From NCBI GenBank assembly GCA_902800965.1, contig CADCGK010000007.1:1377-65376 (forward strand): a stretch of 64,000 nucleotides of DNA, read 5' to 3'. Numbering within the stretch: position 1 is the stretch's first letter; every line of letters begins with the position of its first letter. This DNA comes from an uncultured Bacteroidia bacterium. GTDB lineage: Bacteria; Bacteroidota; Bacteroidia; Bacteroidales; F082. Position numbers and translations under genes: made by a program. Of the stretch, positions 53,101 to 59,346 are shown piece after piece. Under the pieces are notes generated by a model that saw nothing but the letters and a program-made list of their open reading frames with translations, was not told where the DNA came from and did not search any database.

Positions 53101-54832
53101 CAACAGCATCTTCGTGCGCAACGTCTATCACGACCAATACCGCGACACATGGGTTCAACTCACTGCAGTCAGCGACGACATGGAAGGAAACTTCGACTAT
53201 TCACTGAAATACCCGAACCGCAAACGCCTCGGCATGACGGTGAAGGTGCCGGCTAACGGCGAGAGCGCCATTGCTTTCATCATCGCAGTACCTGAAGACG
53301 GCAAGCGTCAATCAAGCCAATACACCAAGGCGATGATCGATGCCGAATACGACAAGGTAGTCCGTTTCTGGGACGAGAAACTCAGCACCATCCAGGTGGA
53401 GACCCCCGACAAGTCGTTCAACTACATGCTGAACCGCTGGTACCTCTACCAGGTCTATGCCTCACGTCTCTTCGCTCGTGCCGGCTTCTATCAAGTTGGC
53501 GGCGCCACTGGCTTCCGCGACCAGCTGCAAGACGTGATGAGCTGCCTCTACAGCGATCCAGGCTATGCCCGACGTCAGATCCTCGACCATGCAGCGCACC
53601 AGTTTGCCGAAGGCGACGTGTTGCACTGGTGGCACGAGAGCATGCAACTCGGTGCCCGCACCACCTTCAGCGATGACTACCTGTGGCTTGTCTACGTGGC
53701 CTATCAATACATCAGCGTCACTGGCGACCTCGACATCCTCACCGAGGAGGTGCCATTCTGCCAAGCCGAGATGCTCTCACCTGGCGAATCCGAGAAGTGC
53801 CTACACTATATGCCATCTTACCAAAAAGCCAGCTTGTTCGAGCACCTGCGCCGTTCCATCAACAGATCCATGAGCAGGATCGGTTCGCACGGTCTGCCGC
53901 TGATGGGCTGCGGCGACTGGAACGATGGCATGAGCCGCGTCGGTGTCGGCGGCAAGGGCGAGAGCGTTTGGGTGGCCTTCTTCCTATGCGACCTGTTGCC
54001 CAAGATGGAGGAACTCACCCAGAAGATGCCCGATGCCGACCTCAGCTATTGCGAGGAGCTGTCACAGTTCCGCGGCAGGCTGGTCAAGGCACTGCAAGAC
54101 AACGCTTGGGACGGCTTCTGGTTCCTCCGTGCCTTCTTCGACAACGGCAACCCGATGGGTTCACGCAACAACACCGAATGCCAGATCGACCTCATCTCAC
54201 AGGCTTGGAGCATCCTCACCGACGTCGCCACGCCCGAACAGAAGAACTCCATCTTCCGTGAGACCGACGGACGCCTGGTCAACCGTGAGCACGAGATCAT
54301 CCAGCTCCTCACCCCTGCCTTCAAGAACTCGGCCGACGACCCGGGCTACATCATGCAGTACCCGGAGGGTGTCCGCGAGAACGGCGGCCAATACACCCAC
54401 GGTGCCATGTGGTATATCATGGCGCAGCTCAAGGAAGGACGTAAGGACATGGCTTACTTCCTCTATTCGCTCATCAACCCGATCCACCGCACCCAGTCGC
54501 TCGCCGACGTGCTCAAATACAAGGTGGAGCCGTACTGTATCGCAGCCGACATCTACAGTAACCCGCAGCATCCTGGCCGCGGCGGCTGGACATGGTACAC
54601 CGGATCGGCCTCATGGGCTTATAAGACGGGTATCGAGAACATCTTGGGATTCCACAAGGAAGGCAACAGGCTCACCATCACGCCGCATGTGCCGACCGAC
54701 TGGAACGAGTTCAGCATCTGCTATCGCTATGGCAACAGCATCTACCACATCAATTACAAGAAGGGTGAAGAGAACGCCTCAACCGTGATTGACTTGGTTG
54801 ATGACGGCAATGAACATGATGTTTTGATTTAA
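47186..54832 (+). CDS. ndvB: Cyclic beta-1,2-glucan synthase (GT84 + GH94)
   Basis: 2548 residues, slightly shorter than NdvB/Cgs of alpha-proteobacteria (about 2800). Order: helical N-terminus; transmembrane segments near 262-315; GT84 glycosyltransferase (about 330-690) with LDTDTE near 497 and HHRWTRGDWQIIGW near 645; further membrane segments near 690-740 and 826-870; a glycoamylase-like domain (about 900-1300) with HYAHHQGMILASLANYLGG; GH94-type beta-sandwiches from about 1318 and 1816; and the GH94 catalytic domain (about 2100-2540) with CGDWNDGMSRVGVGGKGESV. It makes and cyclises beta-1,2-glucan, an osmolyte or surface glucan. Three heptamer tracts add peptide segments in frame: [25 protein letters not shown] and EGRSKKQEL. 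Confidence 0.93.
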   Translation: MKKTYKTFKDSVKTITDYYLLLVEETKSQRLVGSTNEWVLDNYYMISEQEKVLKIDLQSKDFKRLEGPRMDYLEQLIHDFLIRCHYQFDKGMLFNHLLQVQEDKQDYLSYPEVCALLPLMKCILLKDLAMLCRQLKSENAYHYSPTDRAQADMEKLDLAARQNLMMMNLFNSLKKMTKLPVSELIDSVSYSEKMLKEEKAGMYDQMYDRTKDDYRAMITRLCKKRKVKEHDLVKELVAKADEKGEHVGWQLFPPKKWNARAHWYVWIVVLASLGLAFGFAYWAFGLGSTRDIWFTIILTILMWVPMSQIIIDLFNQLLYKIHKPVNTFKIKFKDGLIPKEYATMVIMPTILKNKARTVELLEQLEVYYLSNINRASEGQRLESRPQNLFYTLIGDAAAGPNEDMPWDNEVVEAGLAKVKELNEKYGAPIFNFVYRRRAWSDGENCWLGHERKRGAILHFNDLVLGNTSEADKQKRFRCETISAWQQLAVPEIQFIITLDTDTELVLYSAQKLIGAMAHPLNRAQLSPDGKRVNAGYGIMQPRVNVDVEVTNKSRYAQLFAGLGGLDVYTTASFELYQDIFNEGSFCGKGIYDLKVFQKVLKGTFPENLILSHDLIEGCHIRCGLINDLELFDDNPSNYIDDAKRHHRWTRGDWQIIGWLRNKVRNEKGEKVKNQVNTIGRWKIFDNLRRSVLSLALMVVIIFGFAIQLLTPNSSLLTISPFWYVLIALIAVASPIVFFILGQITKLPSFGKRYHYYATLMRGFRVIIYRSFVQFALLPKEAWMYTDALIRACYRLWFSHKNLLNWITSDEAAKSTKGTLGDYIGKFWFNYVASAILIALYILSPGSVLALIALIFCVVAWCGAPFLMFWLGKKFPQDKKNLNASEMEEIKQLAKDTWHFFDQQITAETNYLIPDNYQMNREKKADYKTSPTNIGYSITSIISASELGFITQEEAVDRLGHVIDTVENLEKWNGHLFNWYHVNTLKALPNFFISTCDSGNFVACLYTLKGYLLEVSSQKKEERSLIERVQKLIEETDFSKLYNPELDVFSIGYDYGAHALLPYHYNNFASEARLTSFLTISQGDAPYKHWFCLDKTLVQYKGYKGVASWYGTLFEYFMPLIFLPTYKHTLMDETYSFAVRAQKAFIKNLEGRSKKQELPWGISETAYNELDDAQNYKYHAFGVPYLKFQNTTPDRIVISPYSSLLTISVNDKAVYDNLQRFKKLNMYDDMGFYESYDEDDHVPVLAHYAHHQGMILASLANYLGGHCLQHYFMQEPVFKSMETLLKEKAQVQPYIDLKVTQYKRYQYSKVQTESDARDYDGIANVPEIGVVSNGLYTVLLNDRGSGFSRYRNILINRYRKITADHHGTYLYIRNLRNDKLWCNTYSPLDVMPSQYRVSFASDKVSFMRVDDEIETKTEVTVVKDYFAEIRRFTFTNTGDMDVDLEITSYGEVVMAPREADAAHRVFNGMKILSEYDNEHEALIFSKPSQDKQDVYYYVLHKLFVDQPEFTNEKANSSLVNSNLVEYETSRMKFLGRGGSIRHAHVIDNHRTLSNTVGTTLDPIMSMRRRIHIPAGKAVSAFIITGFAKAKEQLYQLAEQYRNSVDIEDAFKKSSVFNNMRTGMSLLKGSQMRLYNSISKYILQTATFGDQRQELLAKNTLSQSGLWRFGISGDHAIVLMEIDDINKSGFAKEMLRAFEYYKVHGMVLDLVFINDVPGNDHDGLTHFIRNMANTEHLWATHEQTGQVFILNGNEISEEERILLRTVARIVFNNHERIEQQLQRLETVNQKYQDKVEYPVMKPSAQFHVWSSLDFYNQYGGFDRNGCDYVVTNTNTPMPWINVIANPRFGCIVSSTMAGFTFAHNAQQFKLTGWSNDIVRDNASEMLLINKKQFIPATARHGQGFSAFDAQYDEIDVKVRVFVAMERLEKYYQIKLDNKTNEDLDIQLDMVYKLVLGNTEEKTARYLYSEWDEASNSIFVRNVYHDQYRDTWVQLTAVSDDMEGNFDYSLKYPNRKRLGMTVKVPANGESAIAFIIAVPEDGKRQSSQYTKAMIDAEYDKVVRFWDEKLSTIQVETPDKSFNYMLNRWYLYQVYASRLFARAGFYQVGGATGFRDQLQDVMSCLYSDPGYARRQILDHAAHQFAEGDVLHWWHESMQLGARTTFSDDYLWLVYVAYQYISVTGDLDILTEEVPFCQAEMLSPGESEKCLHYMPSYQKASLFEHLRRSINRSMSRIGSHGLPLMGCGDWNDGMSRVGVGGKGESVWVAFFLCDLLPKMEELTQKMPDADLSYCEELSQFRGRLVKALQDNAWDGFWFLRAFFDNGNPMGSRNNTECQIDLISQAWSILTDVATPEQKNSIFRETDGRLVNREHEIIQLLTPAFKNSADDPGYIMQYPEGVRENGGQYTHGAMWYIMAQLKEGRKDMAYFLYSLINPIHRTQSLADVLKYKVEPYCIAADIYSNPQHPGRGGWTWYTGSASWAYKTGIENILGFHKEGNRLTITPHVPTDWNEFSICYRYGNSIYHINYKKGEENASTVIDLVDDGNEHDVLI
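49305..49338. repeat. Heptamer tract inside the glucan synthase gene, between membrane segments
   Basis: CTCCTCACTCCCAACTCCTC-type units read in frame as [11 protein letters not shown], in a loop between two transmembrane segments. Confidence 0.85.
50217..50256. repeat. AGAAGTCAG-type heptamer tract inside the glucan synthase gene
   Basis: AGAAGTCAGTAGTCAGAAGA then AAGAAGA units (TCAGAAG/AAGAAAG), read in frame as EVSSQKKEERSL at a loop of the glycoamylase-like domain. Confidence 0.75.
50624..50655. repeat. TTAGAAG/CAAGAAG tract inside the glucan synthase gene
   Basis: TTTAGAAGGAAGAAGCAAGA-type units read in frame as NLEGRSKKQEL, before the conserved PWGISE motif. Confidence 0.7.
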
Positions 54833-54861
54833 AGGGTCAACCATAAAGCGGCGTCGAGTAC

Positions 54862-54992
54862 GTCATTGCGAGGAGGAACGACGAAGCAATCCTCTGATTC
54901 GTCATTGCGAGGAGGAACGACGAAGCAATCCACATAGACCATATTGAGTCTAAATGGATTGCTTCGCTGCGCTCGCAATGACGACTATCGGA
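54862..54992. repeat. REP-like palindromes: one single copy and one inverted doublet
   Basis: GTCATTGCGAGGAGGAACGA...GAAGCAATCC at 54862-54892 and again at 54901; the second is followed by the spacer CACATAGACCATATTGAGTC and the inverted partner GGATTGCTTCGC...GCTCGCAATGACG. The spacer recurs with few changes at 57111-57137. Fills the gap between the glucan synthase and the LolA-like gene. Confidence 0.9.
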
Positions 54993-55069
54993 CCCGCTCG
55001 CAATGACGGCTATCGGACCCTCTCTTATGTCGGCTATCGGACCTTCTCCTAATAACGACTATCGGACCA
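54980..55069. repeat. Tandem array with CTATCGGACC core
   Basis: Four degenerate copies, about 26 bp apart, of (GAC)G(A/G)CTATCGGACC followed by CTCTTA-like bases. The last copy provides the stop codon and final Val-Arg codons of the LolA-like gene. The same GGCTATCG motif follows REP copies at 55941 and 57224. Confidence 0.75.
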
Positions 55070-55589
55070 TCATCTCGTATGTGTTGACAATGCCGTTGGC
55101 CTCTTCCAGGATCATCTTGACCAGCATGCCGTCCGACATGCGGTAAGTCAGATCCACTGAAGAATAGCCGCCACGGGGCACCTTGCCTTTGGCATTGATG
55201 ACCACATGACGCAACCCGTTGGCCTCTTCAACGGTGGTCTCAGCGTTGTTGTCGATGGCAGCCTGTTCCCAGTTGCCCGATATGCAGTTCAGCAGTGTGG
55301 AACGCTGCAACTTGACCATCTTTACTTTGTCGGCGTTCAACTCGGCTTTCTTACCGTCGAGGTTGATCTTAACCTTATTCCCTTCAATATGGAAATACTC
55401 GCCTTCCGGCTCGGAATACACCATGGAGAGCTGGTCCTTGCCGTCAAAGGTAAGATGGCCCGCTTTGTTGGTGGTCTTCCCTGAGACCTTGATCACGCGG
55501 GTTTGTGTGAAGTCGAGGTCGTACTGTGTTTGTGCAAAGGTTGCCACGGCAAACAGCACCATGGCAAAAGTCAGTATAATTCTTCTCAT
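55059..55589 (-). CDS. LolA-like periplasmic lipoprotein carrier
   Basis: 176 residues with a signal peptide (MRRIILTFAMVLFAVATFAQ). FTQTRVIKVSGKTTNKAGHL, then LTFDGKDQLSMVYSEPEGEY and FHIEGNKVKINLDGKKAELN, fit the LolA/LolB unclosed-barrel fold that shuttles lipids or lipoproteins across the periplasm. Its start overlaps the ACP stop by ATGA. In lipid-linked clusters such as aryl polyene loci a LolA-like protein, an ACP and an MMPL exporter occur together; that parallel is an inference. The stop codon is in the CTATCGGACC tandem array. Confidence 0.78.
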   Translation of the reverse strand: MRRIILTFAMVLFAVATFAQTQYDLDFTQTRVIKVSGKTTNKAGHLTFDGKDQLSMVYSEPEGEYFHIEGNKVKINLDGKKAELNADKVKMVKLQRSTLLNCISGNWEQAAIDNNAETTVEEANGLRHVVINAKGKVPRGGYSSVDLTYRMSDGMLVKMILEEANGIVNTYEMMVR

Positions 55590-55813
55590 TGTTTTATGCT
55601 ATCTAAAAAGGCGACCACATCGCCAACAGTTTCAAATTTTGCCAGTTCCTGATCGGGAATGACGATTCCATAGTCGTCCTCGAGTCGCATGAGCAGCTGA
55701 AGGATGTCCACTGAATCGGCACCGAGGTCTTTCTTGATTTGAGCGTCAAGGGTCACCCTATCAGGTGACACACGCAGTTGACGCGCTAAGATTTCTTTTA
55801 CTTGTTCAAACAT
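55586..55813 (-). CDS. Acyl carrier protein
   Basis: 75 residues, MFEQVKEILARQLRVSPDRV, with the 4'-phosphopantetheine Ser in DLGADSVDILQLLMRLED. Helix pattern and length are those of a type II ACP. It lies between plsX and a LolA-like gene in a lipid operon, so it probably donates acyl groups to PlsX or to a dedicated pathway rather than being the only fatty-acid-synthesis ACP. Confidence 0.93.
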   Translation of the reverse strand: MFEQVKEILARQLRVSPDRVTLDAQIKKDLGADSVDILQLLMRLEDDYGIVIPDQELAKFETVGDVVAFLDSIKQ

Positions 55814-55856
55814 TGGTTATTTAGTTTTATTGTTTAGTCAAAATATCGTCGGGTAC

Positions 55857-55988
55857 GTCATTGCGAGGCCTTTGACCGAAGCAATCCAGTTGTCGTTTCT
55901 TATGGATTGCCGCGCTCCGCAAAGCTCCGCTCGCAATGACGGCTATCGGCCACCTACTCCTCACTCCTAACTCCTCACTCCTCACTCT
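55857..55988. repeat. REP-like inverted doublet followed by a heptamer tract
   Basis: GTCATTGCGAGGCC...GAAGCAATCC, spacer AGTTGTCGTTTCTTA, inverted partner GGATTGCCGCGCTCCGCAAA...GCTCGCAATGAC (55857-55940), then GGCTATCGG and CTCCTCA/CTCCTAA heptamers (55955-55988) that reach the plsX stop. Fills the plsX-ACP gap. Confidence 0.88.
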
Positions 55989-57007
55989 TAATACTCATAA
56001 TGCTCATACCTCATAATAATCTCTTCCATCTTCGATGACAGCGCACTGACCTCCATCTTGTAGGCTTGTTCGACGCATTTCTCCACCGCCACGGCCTTGC
56101 TTGAGCCATGGCCTTTCACCACGGTCTTGGAAGTCCCGAGGAGCACGCTACCGCCGTAGTTCTGGTAGTTCATGAACTCCTTCTCCTCCATGAACATCCG
56201 CTTCATCAGCAGGGCGCCCAGCTTGTAGATGCCCCTTGAGTAGATGTCCTTCTTGAGCTTCTTCAGCAGCTCCAAGGCCGTTCCTTCCGTGGTCTTCACC
56301 AGCACATTGCCCGAGAAGCCGTCGCACACCACCACATCGTAGTTGCCCGACAGCAGATCGCGGCTCTCCATGTTGCCCACAAAATTGATCTCGGGGGTCT
56401 CTTGTAGCAAAATGTATGCCTTTTGTCGAATCTCGTCGCCTTTTTCCGCTTCTTTTCCCACATTGAGCATGGCCACACGGGGTTTTTCGATGCCATAGAC
56501 CTGTTCCATGTAGAGGCTGGCCATGATGGCGAACTGCCTCAGATGGTCAGGGGTGACTTCCACGTTAGCGCCGCTGTCGCAGATGCCCACGATGCCGCCG
56601 TTCATGGTCGGCAGGATGGGACAGAAAGCAGGACGGATCACGCCTTTCACGCGGCCGATACGGGTCAGGGCGGCTGCTACCAAGGCCCCAGTGGAGCCGG
56701 TGCTTACCATGGCGTTGATGTCATCACGGTCGCGCAACAGACGCACTGCCTTGATCATGGAGCTCTCCCGCTTCAGACGTATCACGTCGATGGGACGCTC
56801 GTCGCATCCGATGACTTCGGGAGCATGGACGATCTCCACCCTATCCGCGTCGTAGGTCTTCCCATTGAGATGGTCTTTGATGGTCTTTTCGTCGCCTGTT
56901 AATATCAGATACAGATCAGGCATCTTGGCCATCGCCGCCAAGGCACCGTCGATATTGGCTTCCGGACTGTGGTCGCCACCGAAACAATCAATTATTATTT
57001 TGATCAT
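55988..57007 (-). CDS. plsX: Phosphate acyltransferase PlsX
   Basis: 339 residues. MIKIIIDCFGGDHSPEANID with the conserved FGGD, then AMVSTGSTGALVAAALTRIG, PTMNGGIVGICDSGANVEVT and VVVCDGFSGNVLVKTTEG, all PlsX landmarks. It makes acyl-phosphate from acyl-ACP for PlsY, and in the reverse sense links FakAB acyl-phosphate to acyl-ACP. Neighbours fakA, fakB/DegV and ACP support that role. A REP doublet and a heptamer tract lie just after the stop. Confidence 0.95.
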   Translation of the reverse strand: MIKIIIDCFGGDHSPEANIDGALAAMAKMPDLYLILTGDEKTIKDHLNGKTYDADRVEIVHAPEVIGCDERPIDVIRLKRESSMIKAVRLLRDRDDINAMVSTGSTGALVAAALTRIGRVKGVIRPAFCPILPTMNGGIVGICDSGANVEVTPDHLRQFAIMASLYMEQVYGIEKPRVAMLNVGKEAEKGDEIRQKAYILLQETPEINFVGNMESRDLLSGNYDVVVCDGFSGNVLVKTTEGTALELLKKLKKDIYSRGIYKLGALLMKRMFMEEKEFMNYQNYGGSVLLGTSKTVVKGHGSSKAVAVEKCVEQAYKMEVSALSSKMEEIIMRYEHYEY

Positions 57008-57051
57008 TTGTCTTATTTGTTTTAATCGTTTTTAAAAACCACATCGAGATC

Positions 57052-57223
57052 GTCATTGCGAGGAGGAACGACGAAGCAACCCGAAGGCTCTTCGACTGGA
57101 AGGAGAAAATCCACATTGACCATATCGAGTCTAAATGGATTGCCGCGCTCCGCAAAGCTCCGCTCGCAATGACGGATAGTCTATGTGGATTGCCGCGCTC
57201 CGCAAAGCTCCGCTCGCAATGAC
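57052..57223. repeat. REP-like doublet plus a third copy
   Basis: GTCATTGCGAGGAGGAACGA...GAAGCAACCC, then CGAAGGCTCTTCGACTGGAA...AATCCACATTGACC...TAAATGGATTGCCGCG...GCTCGCAATGACG (57052-57173), and a third unit at 57187-57223. The central GAAGGCTCTTCGACTGGAAG segment is shared with the copy inside fakA. Fills the gap between the acetyltransferase and plsX. Confidence 0.9.
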
Positions 57224-57236
57224 GGCTATCGACCCC

Positions 57237-58373
57237 CTACTCCTCACTCCTCACTCCCAACTTCTTCCCATAGCACCTATAAAGCTTCACCTTCTTCTCA
57301 TCAAACCGTTTCCACTGGTTCTGGATGGCGTAGTTGTCTTCCAGGTTCAGGTTGGTGTCGGCATACAGCACCTCGGGACGCTGGAGCATCTTCATCAGGT
57401 TGGCCGACACGATGACGCTCACGCCACGGTTCAGCCATTTGGGATCCACGCCGATCAGGCAGAGATCGATGACTGAAGGCTTCTTCAGGGCTTTCAGCAG
57501 GCGGATCAAGGTCATAGGCGTCAAGCGGCCGCTCGAGGGACGCACCGCATCGGCGATGCCTGGAAATGCCAATCCGAAGCAGATCATCTTGTCGTTTTCA
57601 TCCAGGATGACCGCGACGTTCTTCACATCGACCACCATCTTGAAGTTGTCGATCATCATCTTCTTCATGCCCTCCGTGAATGGCACCGTGCCATAGAGCA
57701 GCTCGTAGGACTTGTCGAGCAGCTCAAAGATGCCATCAGCATAACGCTTGATGAAGTCGTTGGTGTTGCGTGCTGGTCCAAGATGCAGGTTATAACGCTT
57801 CATCACGAAGTCGGCGAGCTTGTCCAGCTCCCCGTCATAGTCCTTTGGGACACGGATGTGACTCCCCGTCCAATCCACTTCCTTCTGGTAGCCGAGCGCT
57901 TCCACGAAGGTCTGGTAATAGGGATGGTTGTAGCTTTCCTCGAAGGTCGCTGGCATGTCGAAGCCGTCGATAAGCATCCCTTCCCTTTCCAGGTCGGAGA
58001 AGCCCAGTGGGCCGACCACTTCATCCATGCCCAGTCCGACAGCCCAATCCTCTACCGCCTTAAACAATGCCTTCGCCACCTCCAGGTCTTCGACGACGTC
58101 GAAACGGGTGAATCGCACCTGTTTCTTGCCGTTCTTCTCGTTGGCGGCCTTCTGGAGGATGCCTGAGATACGGCCTGCCATCACGCCATCCTTGTAGGCG
58201 TTGAAATACACGGCGTCACAAATGTCGTTATAGACGAAATCCTGTTTAAAGATCTTCCTTTCATCCATCATCAATGGTGGGGTGAAGTAAGGATTGCCTT
58301 TGTATAGCTTCAGAGGGAAGTTGAGGAAGTCCTTCTGCTGTTTCTTGGTTATTACTTTTTCTATTTTTATCAT
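57237..58373 (-). CDS. GNAT-like N-acetyltransferase family protein
   Basis: 378 residues, MIKIEKVITKKQQKDFLNFP. The stretch FRIS-like YFNAYKDGVMAGRISGIL and DWAVGLGMDEVVGPLGFSDL with ERE resembles the fold of large GNAT-type acyltransferases of unknown substrate found in Bacteroidetes. It is the fifth gene of the envelope operon after degV. The final residues GVRSEE are encoded by the TGAGGAG heptamer tract that provides the stop codon, mirrored at the end of the radical SAM gene. Confidence 0.7.
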   Translation of the reverse strand: MIKIEKVITKKQQKDFLNFPLKLYKGNPYFTPPLMMDERKIFKQDFVYNDICDAVYFNAYKDGVMAGRISGILQKAANEKNGKKQVRFTRFDVVEDLEVAKALFKAVEDWAVGLGMDEVVGPLGFSDLEREGMLIDGFDMPATFEESYNHPYYQTFVEALGYQKEVDWTGSHIRVPKDYDGELDKLADFVMKRYNLHLGPARNTNDFIKRYADGIFELLDKSYELLYGTVPFTEGMKKMMIDNFKMVVDVKNVAVILDENDKMICFGLAFPGIADAVRPSSGRLTPMTLIRLLKALKKPSVIDLCLIGVDPKWLNRGVSVIVSANLMKMLQRPEVLYADTNLNLEDNYAIQNQWKRFDEKKVKLYRCYGKKLGVRSEE

Positions 58374-58389
58374 AGTAATTTGGTTTGGG

Positions 58390-58469
58390 GCATCCGCCCT
58401 TGGCGGATGCTAGTTCTATAGAAAACGAGACCTCGCTTTCTATAGAACTAGCATCCCTACGGGATGTCC
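58390..58469. repeat. Three-hairpin palindromic element
   Basis: GCATCCGCC-CTT-GGCGGATGC (58390-58410); a perfect 20-bp stem from GGATGCTAG to GTTCTATAGAAA and its complement around a 12-base loop (58405-58456); and CATCCC-TAC-GGGATG (58452-58466). The arms overlap, so the element can adopt alternative folds. It is essentially the whole gap between the acetyltransferase and DegV genes. Confidence 0.9.
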
Positions 58470-58476
58470 AATCGTA

Positions 58477-59346
58477 TCAACGATGTTTGGCGTGGAAACA
58501 GATGCCGACGCCGTTGGGGCCGCAGTGGCTACCGATAGTTGGGTTGACCACTGTGGTCACCACGTTGAGGTCCTCGCCGAACTTTTCCTTCAGGAGCTGG
58601 ACGGCCTCGTCGGCGATCTCGGGACAGTCGCTATGACCGACGACCACACGGTGTGCCTTGACGTCTTCGCCGAGCTCTTCGACATACTGCACCAGACGGG
58701 CGATGGCTTTGGCACGACCTTTCTCCTTGCCGATGGAGACCATCTTGCCTTCGTCGTTCAAGTAGATGATGGGACGGATGCCGATGAAGCCTCCCATGGT
58801 GGCTGCCAAGCCGCTCACACGGCCGCTGCGGCGGAAGAACTTCAGGTCGTCGGCGAAGAAATACATGGGAAACTTCGGGACTTCCACCTTGGCCCATTCC
58901 ACGATCTCCTCGGCGGTCTTGCCTGCCTTGTACATCTCGGCGCATTCAAGCACTACGTTGTACGACAAGGCGGTGATGCCTAGGGTATCGACGGAATAGA
59001 ACTTCCTCTCGGGATACTTCTCCTTCAGCTTAGCCACGGCCTGATCCATGATGGTGAAGGTGTTGGACGTGCCTGATGAGAAGTGCACATAGAGGATGTC
59101 GTTCCCAGCCTGGAACTCAGGCTCGAAGTACTGGATATAGGCCTCTTCGCTCATGGCGCTGGTGGTCGGCATGGTGCCGGCACGCAGCATGTCATAGAAC
59201 GAATGGGAATCGAACACGTCGAAGTCGATGTAGGGGTAGATTACTTTGTCACCCACGGTGTATGGCATACTGATCAGCTTGATGCCATACTCGGCACACT
59301 CCTTGGGAGTGATGTCGCAATCTGTATCGCTATAAAATACTAACAT
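58477..59346 (-). CDS. fakB: DegV/FakB-family fatty-acid-binding protein
   Basis: 289 residues, MLVFYSDTDCDITPKECAEY. Two DegV subdomains with the conserved TTSAMSEEAYIQYF, HFSSGTSNTFTIMDQA, SVDTLGITAL and the C-terminal HSDCPEIADEAV; GPNGVGICFHAKHR ends the protein. FakB proteins bind a fatty acid and present it to the FakA kinase. It overlaps the fakA stop by 7 bp, confirming the pair. Confidence 0.9.
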   Translation of the reverse strand: MLVFYSDTDCDITPKECAEYGIKLISMPYTVGDKVIYPYIDFDVFDSHSFYDMLRAGTMPTTSAMSEEAYIQYFEPEFQAGNDILYVHFSSGTSNTFTIMDQAVAKLKEKYPERKFYSVDTLGITALSYNVVLECAEMYKAGKTAEEIVEWAKVEVPKFPMYFFADDLKFFRRSGRVSGLAATMGGFIGIRPIIYLNDEGKMVSIGKEKGRAKAIARLVQYVEELGEDVKAHRVVVGHSDCPEIADEAVQLLKEKFGEDLNVVTTVVNPTIGSHCGPNGVGICFHAKHR

